The notes beneath the pieces were generated by a model. It did no database searches, was not told the origin of the DNA, and saw only the letters and a list, made by a program, of their open reading frames with translations. From contig NZ_BIMK01000038.1 in assembly GCF_004001045.1 (NCBI RefSeq), positions 1 to 64,000 of the forward strand: a DNA stretch of 64,000 nucleotides, given 5' to 3'. The stretch is from Paenibacillus chibensis (GTDB lineage: Bacteria > Bacillota > Bacilli > Paenibacillales > Paenibacillaceae). This document shows, piece by piece, positions 51,937 through 60,870 of the stretch. A program made the translations under genes and the position numbers. Within the stretch, counting starts at the first letter, position 1; each line of letters opens with the position of its first letter.

Positions 51937-53331
51937 ATGCATATCGTCGTTGTCGGATTGAACTATCGCACAGCGCCTGTAGAAGTAAGGGAACGTTTTA
52001 CATTTGAACAAAATGAACTGCCGGAAGCGCTCAGCCAGCTTATGCTGACTAAAAGCGTGATGGAAGGCGTCATCGTTGCGACTTGCAACCGTACGGAGAT
52101 ATATGTTGTGGTGGACCGCCTGCATATGTGCGGATATTTTATTCGCAGCTTTATGGAGCAGTGGTTTGACATTCCCCGTGAGGAATTCACCCAACATTTA
52201 TATATATATGAAGACGAGCAGGCGATTTCCCACCTCTTCCGCGTGACCTGCGGACTTGATTCCATGGTGATCGGGGAAACGCAAATTCTGGGTCAGGTTC
52301 GTACCGCATTTTTGCAAAGTCAGCAGGAAAAAGCGACCGGAACATGGTTTAACATGCTGTTTAAGCAAGCTGTGACGCTTGGCAAAAGAGCACATTCCGA
52401 AACTTCGATCGGCGAGAGCGCCGTTTCCGTCAGCTACGCGGCTGTAGAGCTGGGCAAACGGATTTTTGGCATGTTTGATGATAAGAAGGTGCTGATTCTA
52501 GGGGCCGGCAAAATGAGCGAGCTTACGGTTAGGCACTTGTACGCGAACGGGGCGGAAGAGGTTATTGTAGCCAATCGTACCCTCGCCCGTGCGGAGGAGC
52601 TTGCCAGCAAGTTCAAAGGCACACCGTGCACGATGGAGCAGGCGCTGGAACGTCTGCATGAAGTGGATATCCTGATCAGCTCCACAGGAGCAAAGGATTA
52701 TGTGCTGGACCGGGCACAAGTGAGCGAAAGTATGAAGAAGCGGCAGTCCCGTCCGCTGTTTATTATCGACATTGCCGTTCCGCGTGACATCGACCCGACC
52801 ATTGCGGAACTGAACAACGTCTTCCTGTACGATATCGACGATCTGGAAGGCATTGTGGAGAGCAATCTGGAGATGCGCAGAGCCGAGGCAGCCAAAATCG
52901 AAGTGATGATTCAGGAAGAAATGGACGAGTTCCATCAATGGCTCAAAACGTTGGGCGTTCGTCCGGCCATTCGGGCCTTGCAGGAAAAATCCTCAAGCAT
53001 TCACGAAGAGACGCTGCAAAGCTTGTTTAACAAGCTGCCGGAGCTCGATGAGCATCAGCGCAAAGTCATCCGCCGCCTGACCAAGAGCATCGTCAACCAG
53101 ATGATGCATGATCCGATCAACCGGATCAAGGAAATGACGGCAGGCAAGAACGGAAATGAGGCGCTGGAGTATTTTACGCAAATTTTCGCATTGGAAGACG
53201 ATTTGAATGAAGCCGGACGGGAGACGGACGCGTTGAAACCATCCGTTTCGGGCAAAAATGAACTCAGCAGAGAGAAGCATGAAAACAAACCATTTGCCAT
53301 CAAAGGTTCGCTGACGCCAGCAAGCCTGTAA
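51937..53331 (+). CDS. hemA: Glutamyl-tRNA reductase
   Basis: A 464-residue NADPH enzyme making glutamate-1-semialdehyde from Glu-tRNA, the first committed step of heme synthesis in the C5 pathway. The catalytic Cys is in ATCNRTE, the glutamate-site segment RVTCGLDSMVIGETQILGQV follows, and the Rossmann loop is VLILGAGKMSELT. C-terminal dimer helices end in a variable tail. First gene of the heme operon; hemX follows by 21 bases. Confidence 0.96.
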   Translation: MHIVVVGLNYRTAPVEVRERFTFEQNELPEALSQLMLTKSVMEGVIVATCNRTEIYVVVDRLHMCGYFIRSFMEQWFDIPREEFTQHLYIYEDEQAISHLFRVTCGLDSMVIGETQILGQVRTAFLQSQQEKATGTWFNMLFKQAVTLGKRAHSETSIGESAVSVSYAAVELGKRIFGMFDDKKVLILGAGKMSELTVRHLYANGAEEVIVANRTLARAEELASKFKGTPCTMEQALERLHEVDILISSTGAKDYVLDRAQVSESMKKRQSRPLFIIDIAVPRDIDPTIAELNNVFLYDIDDLEGIVESNLEMRRAEAAKIEVMIQEEMDEFHQWLKTLGVRPAIRALQEKSSSIHEETLQSLFNKLPELDEHQRKVIRRLTKSIVNQMMHDPINRIKEMTAGKNGNEALEYFTQIFALEDDLNEAGRETDALKPSVSGKNELSREKHENKPFAIKGSLTPASL

Positions 53332-53352
53332 AGGCGCTTAGGGGGAGTGGAC

Positions 53353-54174
53353 ATGCTCACTGGATTTTATGATGCCGGTATTTATATCTATGCCCTGAGC
53401 CTTCTGTTTTTTATCTCGGATTGCATACGACGCAATCGGGACGCGAAGCGGATGGGAACAGGGCTTCTTGCTGTAGTCGGAGTGTTACAGGCAGGTGCCT
53501 TAGTCATCCGGGCGGTTGAGGAGCGGGCGCTTCCTATTTTTACGCCTTTTGATTTTCTGCTTCTGCTATCGTTCAGTCTGGTGGTTGCTTCTTTAATCAT
53601 CAATCTGCTGCAGCGGGCGGAATTTGCCGTTCTTCTGCTCAGCCTCATCGGCTTTAGCATTCACGTGCTGGACAGGCTCTGGTTCTCGCCGGGGAACAAT
53701 CCGTTGAAGCACTGGGAGACCGTACACGGACTTCTTGTTCTGCATATTACATTAGCCAATCTCAGCTTTGTCATCTATACGATCGCTGCGGTATTCGCGG
53801 TGATGTATCTTTTCCTTCACCGAAAATTGAAAGGAAAGAAATGGACGGATACGGTTCGGCGGCTGCCCAGCCTGGAGCTGATGGACAAATACGCTTACTC
53901 GCTGGCCTTCATCGGAACGCCGGTGCTGACCGTCTCCTTTATTGTCGCGGCGCTATCCGTCATTTCAGAAGGAAGGCTGAATCTTCTTCTGGATTTGAAG
54001 GTAATAGCCACGTTCGCTGGGCTCGGCTTCTATTATTTCTATTTGTTCAAGAAGCGTTCGCATCAGCATTCGGGCTCTTTCATGGCCAAATGGATTTTGA
54101 CCGGGTATGTTTTTATTATTCTCATTTTCGTGTTGAATACGTGGTCTGATTTTCACCACTGGAGCGGGGAGTGA
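53353..54174 (+). CDS. hemX: HemX, CcsA-like membrane protein
   Basis: About 273 residues with eight predicted helices, of the cytochrome c assembly (CcsA/CcmC) family. In B. subtilis HemX lowers the amount of HemA. Conserved His and Trp residues lie in KHWETVHGLL and YVFIILIFVLNTWSDFHHW. Start at 53353 after GGGGGA; a GTG at 53347 lies inside that site. The next gene starts over or just after its stop. Confidence 0.88.
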   Translation: MLTGFYDAGIYIYALSLLFFISDCIRRNRDAKRMGTGLLAVVGVLQAGALVIRAVEERALPIFTPFDFLLLLSFSLVVASLIINLLQRAEFAVLLLSLIGFSIHVLDRLWFSPGNNPLKHWETVHGLLVLHITLANLSFVIYTIAAVFAVMYLFLHRKLKGKKWTDTVRRLPSLELMDKYAYSLAFIGTPVLTVSFIVAALSVISEGRLNLLLDLKVIATFAGLGFYYFYLFKKRSHQHSGSFMAKWILTGYVFIILIFVLNTWSDFHHWSGE

Positions 54175-54182
54175 GGGCATCC

Positions 54183-54848
54183 TTGTCTACATATGTACCT
54201 GTCATGCTGGACTGCAAAGACCGGGTTTGCATCGTCATCGGCGGGGGGCAAGTAGCTGAAAGAAAGGTGAAGGAGCTGCTGGCCGGACAGGCATCGGTCA
54301 CGGTCATCAGCCCTTCGGTAACCCCGGCTCTGCGGCATGGTCACGAGCAGGGAGAACTGCGGTGGCTCTGCCGAAAATATGCCGAAGGCGATCTGCAAGG
54401 CGCTTTTATGGTCCATGCCGCCTCGGACGATCCCAAAGTGAATGAAAACGTGGTGGCCGAAGCCAGGACGAGAGGGATTCTGGCGAATGTGGCCGATCAG
54501 CCGCAGCTAGGGAATTTTATACATCCCAGCGTGCTGCGGCGCGGCCGGCTGGTAATATCCGTTTCGACCTCAGGGGCGGGACCGCTTGCCGCCAGGGCAA
54601 TCCGGAGAAGGCTGGAAGAGGACTTTGGAAAGGAATTCGAGGCATATCTCGATCTTTTATATGATTTACGGAATGGGATCAAGCAGCAGGTTAGCGATCC
54701 GGTTACCCGGCAAGCCTTATTAAGGAAGGCGAGCGATTTGCGGCTGGCGGACGCTCTGCGCCATGGGGCTGCAAGGCCTTGGAGTATGGAAGAGATCGAA
54801 CAGTGGATCAAAGACAATCAGGAGGAATGGGAATGCGGACAATCGTAG
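54183..54848 (+). CDS. sirC: Precorrin-2 dehydrogenase / siroheme synthase N-domain (SirC, YlnF-like)
   Basis: A 221-residue NAD-dependent enzyme of the Met8p/CysG N-domain family that oxidises precorrin-2 to sirohydrochlorin. The nucleotide loop VIGGGQVAERKVKELL is near the start; later VISVSTSGAGPLAARAIR and the helical dimerisation domain follow. The TTG at 54183 matches homologue starts (STYVPVMLDC) and follows GTGAGGG; a GTG at 54171 overlaps hemX. Inserted between hemX and hemC, which links siroheme synthesis to the heme operon. Confidence 0.88.
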   Translation: MSTYVPVMLDCKDRVCIVIGGGQVAERKVKELLAGQASVTVISPSVTPALRHGHEQGELRWLCRKYAEGDLQGAFMVHAASDDPKVNENVVAEARTRGILANVADQPQLGNFIHPSVLRRGRLVISVSTSGAGPLAARAIRRRLEEDFGKEFEAYLDLLYDLRNGIKQQVSDPVTRQALLRKASDLRLADALRHGAARPWSMEEIEQWIKDNQEEWECGQS

Positions 54849-55789
54849 TAGGCAGCAGACAAAGTGCCCTTGCACTGACTCAGACGGGGCAGGTAATCGA
54901 TGACCTGAAGAGGCTTTGCAAGGAGCATGGCTTTGATTTTGAGTTTGAGGTGAAGAAAATCGTGACCAAGGGCGACCGCATCCTGGATGTGACGCTCTCC
55001 AAAGTGGGCGGAAAAGGATTGTTCGTCAAGGAAATCGAGCAGGCCATGATGGATGGCGAAATCGACATGGCTGTTCACAGCATGAAGGATATGCCGTCCG
55101 TGCTGCCTGATGGCCTGGTGAACGGAGCGGTGCCCCGCCGTGTGGATCCGCGCGATTGCCTGATCACGCTGGAAGGAAAAAGCATCGATGAGCTGCCGCA
55201 AGGCGCCAAGGTGGGGACGAGCAGCCTGCGCCGCTCCAGCCAGCTGAAGGCGTACCGCCCGGATCTTGTGCTTGAGCCAGTTCGCGGCAATATCGACTCG
55301 AGGCTGAAAAAGCTGGAGACCGAAGGCTTTGAGGCGATCCTGCTTGCAGCGGCCGGACTGTACCGGATGGGCTGGGAGGACAGGATTACGGCCTATATTC
55401 CGGTTGAAACCTGCCTGCCTGCGGTCGGACAAGGGGCGCTCGGCATCGAATGCCGTGAAGACGATACGGAGCTGCTGAAGCTGCTGGCCCTATACAATGA
55501 TAAGGAATCCGAAATAACGGTTGCGGCAGAGCGCAAGTTTCTGGGCGTTCTGAACGGCGGCTGCCAGGTGCCAATTGGAGCGCACGCGGTCCTGGTGGAA
55601 GCGCCGGAAGGACATTCCCTTGCCGGACAAAACGTTATACAATTGACAGGAATGGTCGGCTCTCCGGAAGGGGACGTCATCCTGAAAGAAACGCTGCTTG
55701 GCACGGATCCGGTACAGCTTGGGGAAGAAGTTGCCGGGAAGCTGATTGAACGGGGAGCAGAGAAAATTCTCGAACAAGTCCGGGAGTAG
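54833..55789 (+). CDS. hemC: Porphobilinogen deaminase (hydroxymethylbilane synthase)
   Basis: A 318-residue enzyme joining four porphobilinogens into hydroxymethylbilane. The start MRTIVVGSRQSALALTQ is canonical; the dipyrromethane cofactor Cys is in LNGGCQVPIGA. Key Arg/Asp residues appear in GDRILDVTLSKVGGKGLFVKE and HSMKDMPS. The ATG at 54833 has AGGAGG at the right distance and overlaps the sirC end by 16 bases. Confidence 0.96.
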   Translation: MRTIVVGSRQSALALTQTGQVIDDLKRLCKEHGFDFEFEVKKIVTKGDRILDVTLSKVGGKGLFVKEIEQAMMDGEIDMAVHSMKDMPSVLPDGLVNGAVPRRVDPRDCLITLEGKSIDELPQGAKVGTSSLRRSSQLKAYRPDLVLEPVRGNIDSRLKKLETEGFEAILLAAAGLYRMGWEDRITAYIPVETCLPAVGQGALGIECREDDTELLKLLALYNDKESEITVAAERKFLGVLNGGCQVPIGAHAVLVEAPEGHSLAGQNVIQLTGMVGSPEGDVILKETLLGTDPVQLGEEVAGKLIERGAEKILEQVRE

Positions 55790-55801
55790 GGGGATGTGGA
55801 G

Positions 55802-57355
55802 ATGGCGGGAAAAGTATATCTGGTTGGTGCAGGCCCAGGCCACGCCAAGTTAATTACTGTGAAAGGTCTTGAATGCCTGCAAAAAGCGGATGTGGTTGTC
55901 TACGACCGTCTTGCTGCTCCTCAATTGCTTGGGGCCGTGAAGCCGGGCGCCCGCAAAATCTATGTGGGAAAGCTGCCGGATCGTCATACGATGAAGCAGG
56001 AGGAGATTAACCGGCTTTTGGTCGACTTGGCCTTGGAAGGAAACACGGTTGTGCGCTTAAAAGGCGGCGATCCCACCATTTTCGGACGCGTAGGCGAAGA
56101 AGCCGGACTTCTTCAAAAGAACGGAATCCCTTATGAGATTGTCCCTGGCGTAACGGCCGCGATCGGCGTTCCGGCTTATGCCGGCATTCCCGTCACGCAC
56201 CGGGAGCTGGCATCCTCGCTGTCGATTATTACCGGCCATGAGAGTCCGGACAAGCTGGACCATATGATCGATTGGGAAAAGGTAACGAATGCGACGGGCA
56301 CGCTGATTTTTATGATGGGCGTGTCCAAAATTGGATATATTGCGGATCAGCTTATGAAGCACGGGCGTCCGGGGCATACGCCCGTAGCCCTTGTCCGCTG
56401 GGGAACCCGCGCTGAACAGGATACGCTAACGGGCACGCTTGCTGATATTGAGGAGCGGGTGCTCGCCGCAAACTTTCAGCCTCCAGCCGTCATTGTCGTC
56501 GGCGACGTCGTGCTTCAGAGAGAGCAGCTGAAGTGGGCGGAGCATCTTCCGCTTTTCGGCAAACGGATTCTCGTGACGCGCGCCAAGTCGCAAGCTTCCG
56601 AGCTCGTGGACCGGATTGATGAGCTTGGCGGCGAACCTTATGAATTTCCCGTCATCGAGACGGTTTATCCGCAGGATCCGGATAAGCTGGACTGGATTCG
56701 GGATGCTTTTTCCAGGCTTGAAACCTATGACTGGGTGTTTTTTACGAGCGTTAATGGCGTGGAATATTTCTACCGGCATCTGGCTGAGCAGGGCCTGGAT
56801 ATTCGGAGCCTGCACCGGGCGAAGATTGCCGCGGTCGGCCCGGCTACGGCCCAAGCGCTCAAAGAGCGGGGAGTGATACCGGTCGAGCTGCCCGGAAAAT
56901 TCCAGGCGGAGGGCATGATCGAAACCTTGGGCGGGCATCTTGAGCCCGGAGATAAGGTGCTGCTGCCCCGCGGCGATCTGGCGCGGACCTGGCTGCCCGA
57001 GAAGCTGGAAGAGATGGGGCTGGAGGTTACGGCTGTCGATACGTATCAGACAGTAATTACCGAGGACGAGGATCGGGAGCTGATCCGGCTGCTTGAGGAA
57101 GGCGCCATTCATGTCATTACGTTTACCAGCTCTTCCACGGTAACCTATTTGATCGAGAAATTGAAACGGATGGGGATCGGGGACCCGGTTCAACTTCTCA
57201 GCAGGTCGGCGACGGCATGCATCGGAGAAGTGACTGCCAAAACGGCCAGTGAAGCAGGCCTGCGGGTCAGCATGGTTGCCGGTCAGGCGACGATCGAAGG
57301 GCTTATGGAAGAGATCTGCTGCTATATGAACGGTCAACACCAAGAAGTGAACTGA
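55802..57355 (+). CDS. CobA-HemD fusion: uroporphyrinogen III methyltransferase / synthase
   Basis: About 517 residues with two enzymes. Residues 1-245 are SAM-dependent uroporphyrinogen-III C-methyltransferase (CobA/SUMT: YLVGAGPGHAKLIT, VRLKGGDPTIFGR, ITGHE), making precorrin-2. Residues 250-510 are uroporphyrinogen-III synthase (HemD: GKRILVTRAKSQASEL, DWVFFTSVNGVEYF, ITFTSSSTVTYLI). So one polypeptide makes the branch-point compound and starts the siroheme branch; SirC upstream continues it. The start at 55802 is preferred over a GTG at 55796. Such fusions are known in several Firmicutes but not in B. subtilis. Confidence 0.95.
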   Translation: MAGKVYLVGAGPGHAKLITVKGLECLQKADVVVYDRLAAPQLLGAVKPGARKIYVGKLPDRHTMKQEEINRLLVDLALEGNTVVRLKGGDPTIFGRVGEEAGLLQKNGIPYEIVPGVTAAIGVPAYAGIPVTHRELASSLSIITGHESPDKLDHMIDWEKVTNATGTLIFMMGVSKIGYIADQLMKHGRPGHTPVALVRWGTRAEQDTLTGTLADIEERVLAANFQPPAVIVVGDVVLQREQLKWAEHLPLFGKRILVTRAKSQASELVDRIDELGGEPYEFPVIETVYPQDPDKLDWIRDAFSRLETYDWVFFTSVNGVEYFYRHLAEQGLDIRSLHRAKIAAVGPATAQALKERGVIPVELPGKFQAEGMIETLGGHLEPGDKVLLPRGDLARTWLPEKLEEMGLEVTAVDTYQTVITEDEDRELIRLLEEGAIHVITFTSSSTVTYLIEKLKRMGIGDPVQLLSRSATACIGEVTAKTASEAGLRVSMVAGQATIEGLMEEICCYMNGQHQEVN

Positions 57356-57391
57356 AAATAATGAACAAATGCGAATTAGGAGGTCACAGAT

Positions 57392-58393
57392 ATGAGTTTT
57401 CCCATTGTTAGACATCGTCGTCTGCGTCAATCCACAGGCATGCGCAATATGGTGCGCGAAACCGTACTGAATGTGAACGATTTGATCATGCCGATTTTCG
57501 TGACATACGGACAAGGAATCAAGAATGAAATATCCTCTATGCCGGGAATCTACCATTTCTCGCTGGATACCTTGAAGGCTGAAGTGGATGAAATCGTGGC
57601 GCTCGGCATTCCGGCCGTGCTGCTGTTCGGCATTCCGGAAACGAAGGACAGCGTAGGTACATCCGCTTTCATTGAAGACGGGATCGTACAGGAAGCAACA
57701 CGGCTGATCAAGAAATGGTATCCGGAACTGCTCGTCGTGGCGGATACCTGCCTATGCGAATTTACCGATCATGGCCACTGCGGCATGGTGCACACGTTTG
57801 AGGTGGACGGTCAGGTTCATGGCGATGTCATGAATGACGAATCGCTTGAGCTGCTTACGAAGACCGCCGTATCCCAGGCAAAAGCCGGGGCGGACATTAT
57901 CGCACCATCCAACATGATGGACGGTTTCGTGCAGGCGATCCGTGCCGGCTTGGACGAAGCCGGATTTGAGCATGTGCCGATTATGTCTTATTCGGTTAAA
58001 TACGCCTCCGCTTTCTACGGACCTTTCCGTGAAGCGGCGGATTCCGCACCGCAGTTCGGCGACCGCAAAACGTATCAAATGGACCCGGCGAATGCCCGCG
58101 AGGCGCTGCGCGAAGCCGAAACCGACGTGCTGGAAGGCGCGGATATGCTGATGGTAAAACCTGCGCTGGCCTACATGGACGTCATCCGTACCTTGAAAGA
58201 TCAATTTGACCTGCCGCTCGTCGCGTATAACGTCAGCGGTGAATATTCGATGGTGAAGGCTGCCGCTCTGCAGGGCTGGATCAGCGAAAAGGCGATCGTT
58301 CAGGAAATGCTTACGGGCATGAAGCGCGCCGGAGCCGACATCATCATTACTTATTTTGCCAAGGACGCCGCCCGCTGGATGCAGGAGCGTTAA
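57392..58393 (+). CDS. hemB: Delta-aminolevulinic acid dehydratase (porphobilinogen synthase)
   Basis: A 333-residue enzyme condensing two ALA into porphobilinogen. The metal site DTCLCEFTDHGHCG has the three Cys of the zinc-dependent type; active-site lysines are in MSYSVKYASAFYGPF and MLMVKPALAYMD. Ribosome site TAGGAGGT. Between the fusion gene and hemL in the operon. Confidence 0.96.
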   Translation: MSFPIVRHRRLRQSTGMRNMVRETVLNVNDLIMPIFVTYGQGIKNEISSMPGIYHFSLDTLKAEVDEIVALGIPAVLLFGIPETKDSVGTSAFIEDGIVQEATRLIKKWYPELLVVADTCLCEFTDHGHCGMVHTFEVDGQVHGDVMNDESLELLTKTAVSQAKAGADIIAPSNMMDGFVQAIRAGLDEAGFEHVPIMSYSVKYASAFYGPFREAADSAPQFGDRKTYQMDPANAREALREAETDVLEGADMLMVKPALAYMDVIRTLKDQFDLPLVAYNVSGEYSMVKAAALQGWISEKAIVQEMLTGMKRAGADIIITYFAKDAARWMQER

Positions 58394-58417
58394 AATATCG
58401 AAACGGGAGTGACTTTC

Positions 58418-59716
58418 ATGAGTATGTCTGGAAAGCGTAAAGAAGAGGCTTCCCGCACTGCGTTTGAAGAAGCCAAGCACTATCTGCCCGGCGGGGTGAA
58501 CAGCCCTGTCCGTGCATTTAAATCGGTCGGCCTGACGCCTATTTATGTGGATCATGCCAAGGGATCGCGAATTTACGATATAGACGGCAACAGCTTTATC
58601 GATTATATCGGTTCCTGGGGTCCGCTTATTATGGGACATGCCCATCCGGAAGTCATCTCGGCCATTCAGGAGACGGCGGCGAAAGGCACCAGCTTTGGCG
58701 CTCCGACCCTGATTGAAACGGAAATGGCGAAGCTCGTCTGCGAACGCGTGCCTTCGATCGATGTCGTGCGGATGGTGAACTCGGGTACGGAAGCGACGAT
58801 GAGTGCGATCCGTCTTGCGCGCGGGTACACCGGACGCGGCAAGATTTTGAAATTTGAAGGCTCTTATCACGGCCATGCGGACAGCCTGCTGATTAAAGCA
58901 GGGTCGGGCGTCGCTACACTGGGTCTGCCTGACAGCCCCGGCGTACCGGAAAGCGTGGCTTCGAGCACCATTACGGTTGCTTACAATGATCTGGAATCGG
59001 TAAAAGTAGCGTTTGAACGCTTCGGCGAAGAAATTGCCTGCGTCATTGTGGAGCCGATCGCCGGCAACATGGGGGTTGTGCCTCCGCTGCCAGGCTTCCT
59101 GCAAGGTCTGCGCGACATTACGACACGCTACGGCAGCCTCTTGATTTTTGATGAAGTCATGACTGGCTTCCGCGTGAACATTCACTGTGCGCAAGGACTG
59201 TTCGGCATCACGCCTGATTTGACCTGCCTCGGCAAGGTTATCGGCGGAGGGCTTCCGGTCGGCGCCTATGGCGGCAAACGCGAAATCATGGAGCAGGTGG
59301 CTCCATCCGGACCGATCTACCAGGCGGGAACGCTCAGCGGCAATCCGCTGGCCATGGTAGCCGGGTATACGACACTCAAGCTGTTGACGCCGGCGGTATA
59401 CGAGCAGCTTGAGGAGCGCGCTTCGCGCCTGGCGGCCGGCTTTACGAAGAATGCCCAGGAGCTTGGCGTTCCGGTGACTCTGAACCGCGTCGGATCGATG
59501 GTTTGCCCGTTCTTCACGGAAGGACCGGTTGTCAACTATGATACGGCCAAAGCGAGCGATCTGAAGCGCTTTACGAAGTATTTTGCGAACCTGGTCGAAG
59601 AGGGAGTCAGCGTGGCTCCTTCCCAGTTCGAAGGGATGTTTGTGTCGGCTGCGCATAGCGTCGAGGATATCGATGCCACGATCGAAGCCAACTACAACGC
59701 CCTGAAAAACCTGTGA
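58418..59716 (+). CDS. hemL: Glutamate-1-semialdehyde 2,1-aminomutase
   Basis: A 432-residue PLP enzyme converting glutamate-1-semialdehyde to 5-aminolevulinate, the second step of the C5 route. Signature elements: YLPGGVNSPVRAFKSVG, SGTEATMSAIRLARG, FDEVMTGFRV and the PLP lysine in CLGKVIGGGLPVGA. Start at 58418 after GGGAG; a GTG at 58409 is inside the ribosome site. It overlaps the next gene by four bases. Confidence 0.96.
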   Translation: MSMSGKRKEEASRTAFEEAKHYLPGGVNSPVRAFKSVGLTPIYVDHAKGSRIYDIDGNSFIDYIGSWGPLIMGHAHPEVISAIQETAAKGTSFGAPTLIETEMAKLVCERVPSIDVVRMVNSGTEATMSAIRLARGYTGRGKILKFEGSYHGHADSLLIKAGSGVATLGLPDSPGVPESVASSTITVAYNDLESVKVAFERFGEEIACVIVEPIAGNMGVVPPLPGFLQGLRDITTRYGSLLIFDEVMTGFRVNIHCAQGLFGITPDLTCLGKVIGGGLPVGAYGGKREIMEQVAPSGPIYQAGTLSGNPLAMVAGYTTLKLLTPAVYEQLEERASRLAAGFTKNAQELGVPVTLNRVGSMVCPFFTEGPVVNYDTAKASDLKRFTKYFANLVEEGVSVAPSQFEGMFVSAAHSVEDIDATIEANYNALKNL

Positions 59717-60615
59717 TCACGTGGTCGCGAAGAGGCCAGTGGCTGGAGCTGTCCCCCGGTAAGAGTCTGAGCGCAGCTTCAAACCGGGATGAGGCAGCAG
59801 CGGCTTGGCTGCTGGGTACGCTCGGTATGCCTGAAAAGCTTCTGAACCGCCTGCGTACAAATAAAGAAATAGAGTGGAAAGGGGACCGGCTTAGGCTGGC
59901 CCTCTTTCCTGTTCAACCGGCGGGCATCGAACCAATCTGGCGGGAGCTGGACGTTCTGTACGAGGACGATTTTTGCCTGGTGGTGCATAAGCCTGCGGGT
60001 ATGAATATTCACCCGGACGGTGCAAAAGGGGCTTCGGAGCCGACGCTTGATCATGCAGTCGCCGCGCATTATCAGATGCAGGGGGAGGAAGTGTCCGTAC
60101 GCCATATCCATAGACTGGATCGGGAGACGTCAGGTCCAGTTGTATATGCCAAAAATGACTGGGCTCAGTTGAAGCTGGATGAAGATATGCGTCATAAGCG
60201 AATCGCACGCAGTTATGCGGCTTTTGTACAGGGGAAGGTCTCTTCGGAGCTGTCGGTCATCGACCTGCCGATCGGCAAGGACCGCCATCATAAGCAGCGA
60301 AGACGGGTATCCCCGACAGGACAGCACGCCGTTACTCATGTGCGGCTTGCTGAGAGCTATCCCAAGGCATCCTTGGTGCGTTTGGAGCTGGAAACGGGCC
60401 GGACGCATCAGATCCGCGTCCACCTCAGCCATGTGGGACACCCGCTGCTGGGGGACGCTTTGTACGGCGGCAGCACGGACTGGATCGCCAGGCAGGCCCT
60501 GCATGGTGAGCGGATTGCTTTCAGCCACCCGTTGACCGCAGAGCGGATAGAGATCCATGATCCCTGGCCGGAAGACTTGCAGCAGCTGCATCAAAAGCTG
60601 ATCAAAACCAAATAA
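59713..60615 (+). CDS. RluA-family RNA pseudouridine synthase
   Basis: A 300-residue pseudouridine synthase. The catalytic motif HRLDRETSG has Asp136; GRTHQIRVHLSHVGHPLLGD is also typical. The first ~75 residues form an S4-like or related RNA-binding region (NRLRTNKEIEWKGDRL). GTG start overlaps the hemL stop (GTGA), so it is translated as part of the hem operon. The target uridine, in rRNA or tRNA, is not known. Confidence 0.9.
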   Translation: MITWSRRGQWLELSPGKSLSAASNRDEAAAAWLLGTLGMPEKLLNRLRTNKEIEWKGDRLRLALFPVQPAGIEPIWRELDVLYEDDFCLVVHKPAGMNIHPDGAKGASEPTLDHAVAAHYQMQGEEVSVRHIHRLDRETSGPVVYAKNDWAQLKLDEDMRHKRIARSYAAFVQGKVSSELSVIDLPIGKDRHHKQRRRVSPTGQHAVTHVRLAESYPKASLVRLELETGRTHQIRVHLSHVGHPLLGDALYGGSTDWIARQALHGERIAFSHPLTAERIEIHDPWPEDLQQLHQKLIKTK

Positions 60616-60870
60616 GCAAATATATGGATTACGAGCGACGTAGCGAAGAGGGCGGAATCGTTCTGAAGAAACGCGACAACTATAAGAACAATCCGTTATC
60701 GCAGCGGCTCGTATACCGCCAAGAAATGTTCGGCGCAAACCTTAAGACAGGTGCAAAAATGGAATGCCCTCCTATTTGGAGCATATAGATAGAATGAGTA
60801 ACGCATTTTGGGGCTCATGCCGTGAGCAGACTCTCATGGTTAGAAATATGCCGAAAGGAGGACATTATCT

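Noticed and set aside
57752..59656. 634-codon open frame on the - strand opposite hemB and hemL
   Set aside because: It mirrors two certain genes, its translation shows no known domain, and long antisense frames are expected from the codon bias of this genome.
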